7,032 nt of DNA, taken from contig JAPLDV010000463.1 of NCBI GenBank assembly GCA_026391235.1, forward strand, positions 1 to 7,032, read 5' to 3'. The first letter of the stretch is position 1; each line of letters begins with the position of its first letter. Position numbers and translations under genes: made by a program. Positions 1 through 6,801 of this stretch are shown here, in pieces. Origin of the DNA: Bacteroidia bacterium (GTDB taxonomy: Bacteria > Bacteroidota > Bacteroidia > Bacteroidales > UBA12481). A model generated the notes under the pieces. The model made no database searches and had not been told where the DNA came from. It worked only from the letters and a program-made list of their open reading frames with translations.

Positions 1-951
1 ACCTGGTCGGTTAACCTCGTCTGGATCAATAGTACGCAGGTAATAGGCCGTTCATCCTATTATGTTCAAAAAATGATGGCTGAAAACCGGCCCGGCTATA
101 ATTTTAAAACAGAGATAACTCCACGTCCAGAAAAACCTCTTTTACTCAATGCCGACGGTTGTGTGGGAGTGGGAACCTGGCGTACGCAAACCGAGTACAA
201 GGATTTTAAAATTACTGCCTCCGATGGCAAAACAGAAAAACCCGCAACCGGGGATTGGGTGAAACAAAACGGCGAATGGACCATTTCGGATAACCTGGTG
301 GCCCAGACTTCTGATAAAACCATGACCAGCCTGATGTGGAACAAGCCGTTCACCGGAGCTTATACCTTTGAACTCAAAGCCCGTATTACAGGAGGAGATG
401 AAGGTTTCCTGATTTGCTTTGGTATGACGGACCAGAATAAGAAAGGCTATCTTTTCAATATCGGAGGATGGATGAATACCCTGACCGCTTTAGAAAAGGT
501 TTACAATGGAACCACTGCCGGCATTTTAAGCGAACAGATTCCGCATACCCTTGAAAAAGACAAGTGGTATGATATCAGGATTGTGGTAACTGCACAGGAT
601 GCCGCACTCTGGATTGACGGGGTCCTGAAAATCAAATACAAGCCTACCAGTCAATTACGCCAGTTTGCCATTGGCGGTTACGATGAAGCTGCCGGTGAAG
701 TTATCGTTAAAGTGGTCAATGCCGATGAAATCCCATGGAATTCATCCATCAAGATCATCAATAGTAGCCAGGTATCGTCATTTGGTGAAGTTATTACATT
801 GTCCGCCAAGTCTTTGGAAGACGAGAACTCCTTTGAAGAACCATTGAAAATATCGCCGGTAATAAAGGGATTCGATAAATTTTCAGCCGAATTCATCTAT
901 GAGTTCGAGCCCGCATCTTTTACCATCTTAAAAATCAAGGTTACCAAATAG
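1..951 (+). CDS. GH51-type alpha-L-arabinofuranosidase, C-terminal part (5' end outside window)
   Basis: The frame is open from base 1, so this is the last 316 residues of a longer gene; the catalytic barrel lies outside the window. Residues 1-26 (TWSVNLVW, then SSYYVQKMMAENR) match the end of the GH51 barrel. GVGTWRTQTEYKDFKIT follows at about residues 55-72. Residues from about 85 to 215 form a LamG/concanavalin-like sandwich (GEWTISDNLVAQ, FELKARITGGDEGF, DKWYDIRIVV, ALWIDGVL). The end returns to the GH51 C-terminal beta domain: VKVVN, LEDENSFEEP, then FEPASFTILKIKV. The family hydrolyses terminal alpha-L-arabinofuranosyl bonds in arabinan, arabinoxylan or arabinogalactan. In plant and Bacteroidota GH51 enzymes the sandwich is a known accessory region that may bind carbohydrate. 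No secretion signal can be judged because the N-terminus is missing. An internal ATG at 73 is only the first ATG in view, not the real start. A GH38 gene follows 262 bp downstream on the same strand. Confidence 0.85.
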   Translation, partial: TWSVNLVWINSTQVIGRSSYYVQKMMAENRPGYNFKTEITPRPEKPLLLNADGCVGVGTWRTQTEYKDFKITASDGKTEKPATGDWVKQNGEWTISDNLVAQTSDKTMTSLMWNKPFTGAYTFELKARITGGDEGFLICFGMTDQNKKGYLFNIGGWMNTLTALEKVYNGTTAGILSEQIPHTLEKDKWYDIRIVVTAQDAALWIDGVLKIKYKPTSQLRQFAIGGYDEAAGEVIVKVVNADEIPWNSSIKIINSSQVSSFGEVITLSAKSLEDENSFEEPLKISPVIKGFDKFSAEFIYEFEPASFTILKIKVTK

Positions 952-1000
952 TTTGAACTTGATTAATTGTTCTCGAATTATTACTACATTTCGCTGTTGC

Positions 1001-1068
1001 TGACTCCCCTCTCCCGTGAACGGAGCGCTAGTGGAGTGAGCGCGGGAGAGGGGGACGGGGGGTGAGGT
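1001..1068. repeat. REP-like GC-rich palindromic element
   Basis: Arms CCCCTCTCCCG (1006-1016) and CGGGAGAGGGG (1043-1053) are exact inverted repeats around a 26-base centre. The centre contains a second possible stem, GCGCT (1025-1029) with AGCGC (1039-1043). A G-rich tail, ACGGGGGGTGAGG, follows. The element is far more GC-rich than the DNA around it and lies just after the arabinofuranosidase stop. Inverted repeats with CCCCTCTCCC/GGGAGAGGGG arms and a GGTGAGG tail occur as dispersed intergenic repeats in many bacteria. It could attenuate transcription from upstream, but no T-run follows, so a terminator call is not supported. Confidence 0.6.
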
Positions 1069-1129
1069 GGATCGCGAGAAAGGCAAATACCCGTCATCAT
1101 ATGAAAGATCTTTTCCTGCAAGTTTTCTG

Positions 1130-1170
1130 CTTGGATTTTCGGTTAGAAAACCGAGATTATTTTGTGGTAA
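1130..1170 (+). promoter_or_regulatory. Candidate Bacteroidota-type promoter for the GH38 gene, with a dyad in the spacer
   Basis: TTATTTTG at 1157-1164 resembles the Bacteroidota -7 element TAnnTTTG with one mismatch. A TTGG at 1131-1134 sits 22 bases upstream, near the expected -33 spacing. Between them lies a 6-bp inverted repeat, TCGGTT (1139-1144) and AACCGA (1149-1154), with loop AGAA, which could be an operator or simply a small hairpin. The leader to the ATG at 1214 would be about 40 bases. No strong Shine-Dalgarno sequence is present, which is usual in this phylum. The match is weak and is offered only as a candidate. Confidence 0.25.
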
Positions 1171-1213
1171 AAATGTGCCACCCGAATAAACTAACGATTC
1201 AAACTAAGCCTAT

Positions 1214-2020
1214 ATGAAAAAAATATCACACTCCATTATTTACTTTCTGATTCTGGTTTTGCTTGCCGTCCAAACTGCATCAGCTCAAACCGACACCAAA
1301 AAAGTATATCTGCCCGGATTTGATAAAGGGATCAGCGGCGTGGATTTCAATTACCGTTCACCACTGCCCCAGAATGAGGATGCCTATATCCTCCGGAATT
1401 CTTTCGCAAACCGGGAAATGACATGGAAAACGGCACCGCTAACCCAGTCAGGCCTGTCCGGAAAGGTCGCTTTCATTTTTATGGCGGCTATGTCAACCGA
1501 TAGCCGGGACCTTAAATATCAGCTGAAAGTCAATGATGGGGAGGTTTTCAATTTTACCAATAATCAGGATAAAGTCTGGTTAGTAAAAGGTTCCCTGGGG
1601 GGAGAATTATCTTTTTACCAGGCAAAAAGTATTTCCGGCGTGGAACTCAATGGATTTATGATCTTAACCATTCAGGCCAACCGGATAAAAACAAAAGAAC
1701 CGGTGGAATTAAAGGTTACCCTTTTACCGACCACTAAGAATTCCTGGATCATCATTTTCAAAAAGGCATTGCAAAACCTGACGACGATAACCAGCTCTCC
1801 GGTATTGGTAAGGGAAAATGGGGAACCGAATCAACAGGTGGTCATCAGTCAGATTCAGTTCAGGGAACCCGGACCGATAACCTTCAGTTCCGGAGGTAAG
1901 GTGCTATTTACCAGCCAAACCAAAATCGGGTTCAACCAATTCTATGTCCCCGTACCGGCTGTCAAATCAGCAAAGAAAGTAACCATCCTTGCAAGTAACC
2001 ATCCTTGCAAAATACGCTGA
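1214..2020 (+). CDS. 5' part of a frameshifted GH38 glycoside hydrolase: signal peptide and N-terminal accessory domain
   Basis: Translation from ATG 1214 gives 268 residues. Residues 1-24 are a clear signal peptide (MKK start, hydrophobic IIYFLILVLLAV core, TASA cleavage before Q25), so the product is exported. Residues 25 to about 255 form a beta-rich region of no family I can name (LPGFDKGISGVDFNYRSPLP near the start, LKYQLKVNDGEVF, VVISQIQFREPGPITF). It resembles the accessory region ahead of the catalytic domain in some Bacteroidota GH38 proteins. The last residues, SNHPCKIR, are an artefact of frame: after KKVTILA an exact 16-bp tandem duplication shifts the frame and TGA 2018-2020 ends it. 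Without one copy, the protein reads VTILAKYADGNSES and continues into the catalytic domain, giving 1128 residues in all. As written, this piece alone has no catalytic residues. It is either a broken gene, a phase variant, or a sequencing or assembly error. Confidence 0.8.
   Translation: MKKISHSIIYFLILVLLAVQTASAQTDTKKVYLPGFDKGISGVDFNYRSPLPQNEDAYILRNSFANREMTWKTAPLTQSGLSGKVAFIFMAAMSTDSRDLKYQLKVNDGEVFNFTNNQDKVWLVKGSLGGELSFYQAKSISGVELNGFMILTIQANRIKTKEPVELKVTLLPTTKNSWIIIFKKALQNLTTITSSPVLVRENGEPNQQVVISQIQFREPGPITFSSGGKVLFTSQTKIGFNQFYVPVPAVKSAKKVTILASNHPCKIR
1977..2010 (+). repeat. 16-bp tandem duplication causing the GH38 frameshift
   Basis: GTAACCATCCTTGCAA occurs at 1979-1994 and again, immediately adjacent and identical, at 1995-2010. 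The match extends two bases to the left (AA), giving a 34-base tract with period 16. Sixteen is 1 modulo 3, so one extra copy shifts the frame. Both copies encode VTILA, the first in the upstream frame and the second in the downstream frame. Deleting one copy therefore joins the two reading frames exactly, with no residue lost or added. Confidence 0.95.
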
Positions 2021-4616
2021 CGGAAACTCCGAAAGCCTCAGCACCACTGTAACTCCTGTAAAAAAGTGGGAAATATACCTGGTGCAGCATGCGCACACCG
2101 ATATCGGATATACCCGCCCCCAATCTGAAATTCTCGCTGAACATCTTCGCTATATCGATTATGCACTTGATTATTGCGACCAGACTGATAATCTGCCCGA
2201 TGATGCAAAATTCCGATGGACCTGCGAGTCTGCCTGGGTGGTGAGAGAATACTTGCGTACACGCCCTCAATCTCAGATCGACCGGTTTAAAAAGCGCATC
2301 GGTGAGGGACGGGTAGAGGTTACGGGTATGTATTTCAATATGGCCGAAATTGCTGATGAGAACATCATGTTTGATTTCCTTCAGCCTCTAAAGGAGATCA
2401 AAGATCAGGGGATCACGGTGAAAACAACCATGCAGAACGATGTGAATGGCGTTGCCTGGTGTTTGCCTGATTATTTTAAAAACACCAGTGTACGGTACCT
2501 GACAATGGGAATCAACGAAACACGTTCGATCCTGCCTTTTAATATCCCAACCTGTTTCTGGTGGGAGGCTCCATCGGGTTCACGATTGCTCGCTTTCCGG
2601 AGCGACCATTACATGACCGGTAATTTTTTCGGCCTGCCTGAAGCAACCTCTTTCGACCCCAATAAAATATTTGATTACATTAAAAAATTGGAAGATAATG
2701 CCTATCCGTTTGATCGCATTGCTGCTCAGTTCTCAGGATATTTCACCGACAATTCACCTCCGTCGACCGGTGCCTGCGAAATCATCAAAGCCTGGAATGA
2801 AAAATATGAATCACCGAAACTCCGGCTGGCAACTGCTTCAGAATTTTTCGAATATGTCGAAAAGAATTATTCAGCATCGCTGCCGGTTTACCGGAATGCC
2901 TGGCTCGACTGGTGGACAGACGGCTTCGGATCCACCTCGCGTGAAACGGCTAAAGTGCGCATGACCCAGAACATGAAGCAGGCAGATGAGGGTTTGTTTG
3001 CCATAGTTTCTATGCTGGGCGGCGGATTATCGGCCGATCTGAAGAGCAAAATCGAACATATCAGTGAAAATGCCCTGTTCTTCGATGAGCATACTGTTGG
3101 TGCAGATGAGAGCATCGATCGTCCCTATTCCGAAAATACAACGGAACAATGGCTGCAAAAAGGATCCTACGCCTGGGAAGCGCTGAAGAAAGTCACTTTG
3201 CTGAACGAGGATGCCCTGGGCCGTATTCAGCCATATCTTAAAAAGGCAAACTTCCCTGTGATATACGTAATGAATCCGATGGGTTGGGCCCGCTCGGGTG
3301 TGGTTGAGCTTTTTGTAGATAACCAGATCATTCCATCCGGAAAACAATTCAAAGTCATGGACCTGGCAACGAACAAGGAAATTCAGGTCCAGCTGGTCCG
3401 TAAACGGAGTGAGGGGGCCTATTGGGCTTTAAAAGTGGATGATATTCCTGCTTTGGGCTGGAAAGCCTTTAAGGTTGAAGTTGGCAATCTTGATGCAGCA
3501 CCCCCTGTTGGTCAGGGTGATGCTTTAAAAACCATTGAGAACCAATATTATAATTTAACTTTTGATGTTGTTACCGGTGCTGTCAGCAGTTTGTACGATA
3601 AGGAACTGAAACAGGAATTGCTCGATAAGGAGAATCCCTGGAAAATTGGTCAGCTGGTTCATGAAACCCTTACCGACCGGAATAATATGAAGGAGACTTC
3701 ACATACAACCGTTTCAAATGTGAAAATGGAAAACGGTGCAAACGGGGATTTATGGCAGAGTGTGAAATTCACCGCTGATCTTGAGGGTTTTGAAAAAGGA
3801 ACTCCCTCATCACCAAAGGGGCTGGAATGGGAGATCCGGTTGTATAACAAAACCAAATTGATCGAATTTCATTTTCTTGGCAGAAAAGAAATCCTCACAA
3901 ATCCTGAGGCACTTTATGTTACCTTTCCTTTTAATTTGCCCGGTTCAAGGATCGTTTTCGAAACAATCGGCGGTACACTTACCCAAGGCAAACAACTGCC
4001 GGGTTCCTCGTCCGACTGGAATGTTGCCCAGAATTTTGTATCGGTCAGAAGTCCGGAGGGACAAATTATTGTTGTAAGCGATGAAATACCGCTGTGGCAA
4101 TTCGGGGGTTTTAACCTGGGTAAATTCGAACGGTATCCCGCACAATGCAAACCCTGGCTCTATTCCTGGGTAATGAACAACTACTGGTTCACCAATTTCA
4201 GAGCTTATCAGGAAGGCGGATTTCACTGGACCTACCAGATCACAACATCAAAAGATACAACCAATGCAGCGGCATCCAAATTTGCATGGGGAGTGCGAAA
4301 TCCATTCCCGAGCAGGACATTCCCGGCTGGGAAAAATGAACTCACGTCTACCATTTTTCAAACGGTCAAAATCGCGGGATCGACAAACATAATGCTTGTG
4401 AATACCCGGCCATCATTCACCAAAACCGGCAGCATATTAATCCATCTCCGCGAATTGGATGGAACACCCGGAGCAATAACAATATCCTCCGCCATCGATG
4501 GACGGCCCATACGCCGAATGATTGAAGTCAATGTAATCGGAGAGGAGATCGGCCTGCCCTTACAATCAATTAACCTAAACCCGTTTGAGGTGAAATTTAT
4601 TCAGATAGAATATTAG
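1989..4616 (+). CDS. 3' part of the frameshifted GH38 glycoside hydrolase (alpha-mannosidase type): catalytic and C-terminal domains
   Basis: This frame opens after TAA 1980-1982; TTG 1989 is the first start-like codon and probably not a true start. Numbering is from TTG 1989. GH38 features are: HTDIGY with H36 and D38 (zinc ligands); QNDVNG with D151, the expected nucleophile and zinc ligand; NAWLDWWTDGFGST from about residue 303; and FFDEHTVGA with H368, the likely fourth zinc ligand. From about 420 a beta region begins (FPVIYVMNPMGW). At about 518-550 lies the GH38 C-terminal signature YYNLTFDVVTGAVSSLYDKE. The end is a beta domain closing with LNPFEVKFIQIEY. Retaining zinc-dependent GH38 enzymes cleave alpha-mannosides; exact linkage is not readable here. 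All catalytic residues are kept, so decay appears recent or the frameshift is not real. Made alone, this piece lacks the signal peptide. In the repaired protein the residues become H289, D291, D404 and H621. Confidence 0.88.
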   Translation: MQVTILAKYADGNSESLSTTVTPVKKWEIYLVQHAHTDIGYTRPQSEILAEHLRYIDYALDYCDQTDNLPDDAKFRWTCESAWVVREYLRTRPQSQIDRFKKRIGEGRVEVTGMYFNMAEIADENIMFDFLQPLKEIKDQGITVKTTMQNDVNGVAWCLPDYFKNTSVRYLTMGINETRSILPFNIPTCFWWEAPSGSRLLAFRSDHYMTGNFFGLPEATSFDPNKIFDYIKKLEDNAYPFDRIAAQFSGYFTDNSPPSTGACEIIKAWNEKYESPKLRLATASEFFEYVEKNYSASLPVYRNAWLDWWTDGFGSTSRETAKVRMTQNMKQADEGLFAIVSMLGGGLSADLKSKIEHISENALFFDEHTVGADESIDRPYSENTTEQWLQKGSYAWEALKKVTLLNEDALGRIQPYLKKANFPVIYVMNPMGWARSGVVELFVDNQIIPSGKQFKVMDLATNKEIQVQLVRKRSEGAYWALKVDDIPALGWKAFKVEVGNLDAAPPVGQGDALKTIENQYYNLTFDVVTGAVSSLYDKELKQELLDKENPWKIGQLVHETLTDRNNMKETSHTTVSNVKMENGANGDLWQSVKFTADLEGFEKGTPSSPKGLEWEIRLYNKTKLIEFHFLGRKEILTNPEALYVTFPFNLPGSRIVFETIGGTLTQGKQLPGSSSDWNVAQNFVSVRSPEGQIIVVSDEIPLWQFGGFNLGKFERYPAQCKPWLYSWVMNNYWFTNFRAYQEGGFHWTYQITTSKDTTNAAASKFAWGVRNPFPSRTFPAGKNELTSTIFQTVKIAGSTNIMLVNTRPSFTKTGSILIHLRELDGTPGAITISSAIDGRPIRRMIEVNVIGEEIGLPLQSINLNPFEVKFIQIEY

Positions 4617-4619
4617 TAG

Positions 4620-4637
4620 GGACGCATATTTGCGTCC
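4620..4637. repeat. Small hairpin GGACGCA-TATT-TGCGTCC
   Basis: GGACGCA (4620-4626) and TGCGTCC (4631-4637) form a perfect 7-bp stem with a TATT loop, starting 4 bases after the GH38 stop codon. No T-run follows, so it is a poor intrinsic terminator. TAGGGACGCA...TGCGTCC-like hairpins are known as dispersed intergenic repeats in several phyla. It could protect the 3' end of the GH38 transcript. Confidence 0.6.
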
Positions 4638-4668
4638 GGATCGTGAAACGTAAAGCGTGACGCGAAAG

Positions 4669-4689
4669 AAGTGACAAGTGACAAGTGAC
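4669..4689 (+). repeat. Three tandem AAGTGAC heptamers
   Basis: AAGTGAC is repeated three times without change (4669-4689). Degenerate relatives lie just before it (CGTGAAACG, GCGTGACGCG, 4642-4664). It lies between convergent genes and has no coding role. Short GTGA-rich intergenic repeats of this kind are seen in Bacteroidota genomes; any function is unknown. Confidence 0.65.
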
Positions 4690-4709
4690 GAACGAAAGCC
4701 CCTTGTCAT

Positions 4710-4732
4710 CCCCGCGAAAGCGGGGACCTTTT
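4710..4732. terminator. CCCCGC-GAAA-GCGGGG hairpin, possible terminator between convergent genes
   Basis: CCCCGC (4710-4715) and GCGGGG (4720-4725) pair perfectly around a GAAA tetraloop, a very stable fold. CCTTTT follows on the plus strand, so it could end the GH38 transcript. On the minus strand no T-run follows, so its effect on pirin read-through would be weaker. GTCATCCCCGCGAAAGCGGGGA is also a widespread dispersed repeat in bacteria, so termination may be secondary to its repeat nature. Confidence 0.5.
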
Positions 4733-4746
4733 AACGCTAGCAGCAC

Positions 4747-5598
4747 TTACGCAGGCGACCTCTTCACAAACCTCCCCGTCTGGTAATCCTCAAATGCCTG
4801 ATAAAGCTCTTCCTTGGTGTTCATTACGATCGGTCCGCGCCAGGCGATCTCTTCATTAAGAGGCTTGCCCCCGATAAGCAGGAACCGGGCGCTGATCTTG
4901 CCGGCCCCAATAAATACCTGGTCTCCTGAGATAAGTTTTGCTAAAGTCCCGGCTCCGATGGGATGTGCCATTTGCTGGTCGAAGAAGGCTGATCCCTCAA
5001 ATACGTATGCGAAAACAGTGTGATCAGGATTCACATCGAAAGTTTGTTGAACTCCCGCCGGCAAAAATATGTCCATAAAAAGCGGCTTGACCACAATATC
5101 TTTAACCGGGCCGGTGAATTCACCAAAACTACCGGCGGCGAGACGGATGCGGATACCTTTCCAGTCGAATTCGGGGATAAGATGCGCGGGAACATCCTGG
5201 TACCGGGGCGACATCATTTTATGCGAAGCCGGGAGGTTTACCCACAACTGAAATCCACTCATTATCCCGTCGAATTTCCGGGGCATCTCCTGATGAAGAA
5301 TGCCGCTTCCGGCAGTCATCCATTGAATATCACCCGATTTGATCACCCCTTTGTTTTTCATGCTGTCCTCGTGTTCCACTTCTCCGGAAAGCATATAAGT
5401 AACCGTTTCGATACCCCGGTGCGGATGCCAGGGAAATCCTGCCATGTAATCCATAGGATCGTCCGATCCGAAATGGTCGAGCATCAGGAAAGGATCTAAC
5501 CATCCCTTGCGCGGATATCCAAACACCCGTTGCAACTTAACCCCGGCTCCTTCTAAAACCGGCGTGCTTCCAAGTGTGCTTTCAATTTTTCTTATCAT
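4747..5598 (-). CDS. Pirin family protein (bicupin metalloprotein)
   Basis: The product has 283 residues, a normal pirin length. The N-terminal cupin carries the metal site: H58 and H60 in WHPHRGIETVTYML, and H102 and E104 in GSGILHQEM. These match the four iron ligands of human pirin. FGYPRKGWLDPFLMLDHFG (about 26-44) and SGFQLWVNLP (about 114-123) are further family marks. The second cupin, from about 170, includes VFAYVFEGSAFF and GDQVFIGAG and, as usual, lacks the metal residues. No signal peptide is visible, so it is cytoplasmic. Some bacterial pirins have quercetin 2,3-dioxygenase activity and others act as redox or metabolic regulators; the sequence does not decide between these. It starts 12 bp after the stop of the PLP enzyme gene and is probably its operon partner. 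ATG 5598 is chosen because the homology begins there (MIRKIES). A nearby upstream ATG at 5606 is out of frame. Confidence 0.93.
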   Translation of the reverse strand: MIRKIESTLGSTPVLEGAGVKLQRVFGYPRKGWLDPFLMLDHFGSDDPMDYMAGFPWHPHRGIETVTYMLSGEVEHEDSMKNKGVIKSGDIQWMTAGSGILHQEMPRKFDGIMSGFQLWVNLPASHKMMSPRYQDVPAHLIPEFDWKGIRIRLAAGSFGEFTGPVKDIVVKPLFMDIFLPAGVQQTFDVNPDHTVFAYVFEGSAFFDQQMAHPIGAGTLAKLISGDQVFIGAGKISARFLLIGGKPLNEEIAWRGPIVMNTKEELYQAFEDYQTGRFVKRSPA

Positions 5599-5609
5599 GG
5601 TATCATGGT
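5593..5609 (-). repeat. 8-bp tandem duplication over the pirin start codon
   Basis: On the minus strand ACCATGAT occurs twice in a row (5609-5602 and 5601-5594), so ATG occurs at 5606 and again at 5598. The first ATG reads only Met-Ile-Pro and then TGA, and that TGA overlaps the pirin start as ATGA. The duplication therefore creates a tiny leader frame whose stop touches the real start. Only the 5598 ATG opens the pirin frame. Confidence 0.75.
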
Positions 5610-5610
5610 T

Positions 5611-6801
5611 TTATTCCTGCAGCGATTTCTTTATTAATTCGAATGTGCGTTCTATATCATTGTCAAGACCAACAGAAAAACGAATCAGTCCCTCCGATAA
5701 TCCCATTTCGTGCTGAATTTCATCAGGGATCTCCGAAGAAGTGCTCTTGCCGGAATTGCTGAACAGCGTCTTGAAATATCCAAGGCTTACGGCCAGGTAT
5801 CCAACCCCATTCATCTCCATCGCTTCCATAACCTTACTTGCCTTCTCAGCAGTCAAAAGGTCGATGGCAATCATCCCTCCAAAACCAAATCCGGGATTCA
5901 TCATCGATTTCAAAAGATCATGCCCCGGATGATCAGGCACTCCAGGATAATTGAATTTCAGCCCAATTGTTTTGAATTTATCCGCAAGATATTGAGCATT
6001 ATAACTATGCTGCTTCATACGGATATGAAGGGTATGAAGATTTTTCAGGATCGATGAGGATCGCATCGGATCGAGAACCGGTCCGAGCAGCATCGCAGTA
6101 CCATTATTGACATCAATCAGTGAACATATATATTCATTGGTTGAACAAATAGCTCCTGCAACACAATCATTCTTCCCGTTGATGAATTTAGTCATGCTGT
6201 ATACCGTGATATCCGCTCCCAGCCGGCAGGGCGACACGATCATCGGGGTAAATGTGTTGTCAACAATCAGTTTTGCCCCATGATCATGTGCAATTTTCGA
6301 CAACGATGGAATATCCGAGATCTGAAGCATCGGATTAGTCATCGTTTCCGTGTAAATCACCTTGGTAGTCGGTCTGACCGCTTTTCTAACAGACTCAAGA
6401 TCAGTAATATTAACAAAGGTGACTTCGATATTAAATCTTTTGATCCAGTTGCTCAGGAAAGCGAACGTTCCGCCATAGGAGGTTATGCTCGACACAATAT
6501 GATCGCCTGAGGATAATCCATGTAATAGTGCGCAGGTTATGGCACTCATTCCGGAAGATGTCACCCAGGCAGCCTCTGTCCCCTCCATGGCGGCTAAAGC
6601 GTCGGATAGATATTTATTGCTTGGATTCCAATGCCGGGAATATAGGAAACACCCCTGGGTTTCTCCATGAAAGGTATCTGCCATCGTTTTGGCCTGCATA
6701 AAAGTAAACGTGGCACTGTCGGTGATCGATGGGTTAACATCTCCATACTCACCAAATTGTAAGAGATCCTGAATTTTAGAGGCCGGATCGAAAGATTTCA
6801 T
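5611..6801 (-). CDS. Cys/Met metabolism PLP-dependent enzyme, similar to plant-type methionine gamma-lyase
   Basis: At 396 residues it has the length of the cystathionine gamma-synthase/methionine gamma-lyase family (fold type I, normally a tetramer). Visible active-site residues are Y54 and R56 in YSRHWNPS (phosphate contact from the neighbouring subunit), Y109 in SYGGTF (stacks on PLP), D181 in VDNTF (PLP nitrogen) and K205 in SMTKF (Schiff-base lysine). Several stretches resemble plant methionine gamma-lyase: GEYGDVNPSI, ALEGTEAAW-like AMEGTEAAW, YPGVPDHPGHDLLKSM, FGFGGMIAID and AVSLGYFKTLFSNSGKSTSS. The expected reaction is breakdown of methionine or a related sulfur amino acid to a 2-oxo acid, ammonia and a thiol. 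Cystathionine- or homoserine-derived substrates remain possible, because bacterial lyases carry a cysteine where this protein has glycine 111. It is cytoplasmic. It heads a probable two-gene operon with pirin. ATG 6801 fits the family N-terminus. Confidence 0.88.
   Translation of the reverse strand: MKSFDPASKIQDLLQFGEYGDVNPSITDSATFTFMQAKTMADTFHGETQGCFLYSRHWNPSNKYLSDALAAMEGTEAAWVTSSGMSAITCALLHGLSSGDHIVSSITSYGGTFAFLSNWIKRFNIEVTFVNITDLESVRKAVRPTTKVIYTETMTNPMLQISDIPSLSKIAHDHGAKLIVDNTFTPMIVSPCRLGADITVYSMTKFINGKNDCVAGAICSTNEYICSLIDVNNGTAMLLGPVLDPMRSSSILKNLHTLHIRMKQHSYNAQYLADKFKTIGLKFNYPGVPDHPGHDLLKSMMNPGFGFGGMIAIDLLTAEKASKVMEAMEMNGVGYLAVSLGYFKTLFSNSGKSTSSEIPDEIQHEMGLSEGLIRFSVGLDNDIERTFELIKKSLQE

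Noticed and set aside
1989..1991. TTG as an independent translation start for the GH38 catalytic part
   Set aside because: It lies inside the duplicated tract with no evident ribosome binding site, and it would yield a catalytic domain without signal peptide or N-terminal domain.
1983..2020. Programmed +1 frameshift joining the two GH38 frames
   Set aside because: No recognised slippery sequence lies in the 38-base overlap, and TGA-C at 2018-2021 alone is not enough. The exact 16-bp duplication explains the shift fully.
4710..4725. CRISPR-like or RNA gene hairpin
   Set aside because: It is a single 16-base hairpin of a common dispersed repeat type, with no array or conserved RNA context.
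5020..5499. Plus-strand open frame of 159 codons within the pirin gene
   Set aside because: It lies opposite the clearly coding pirin frame and its translation resembles no known protein, so it is a shadow of that gene.
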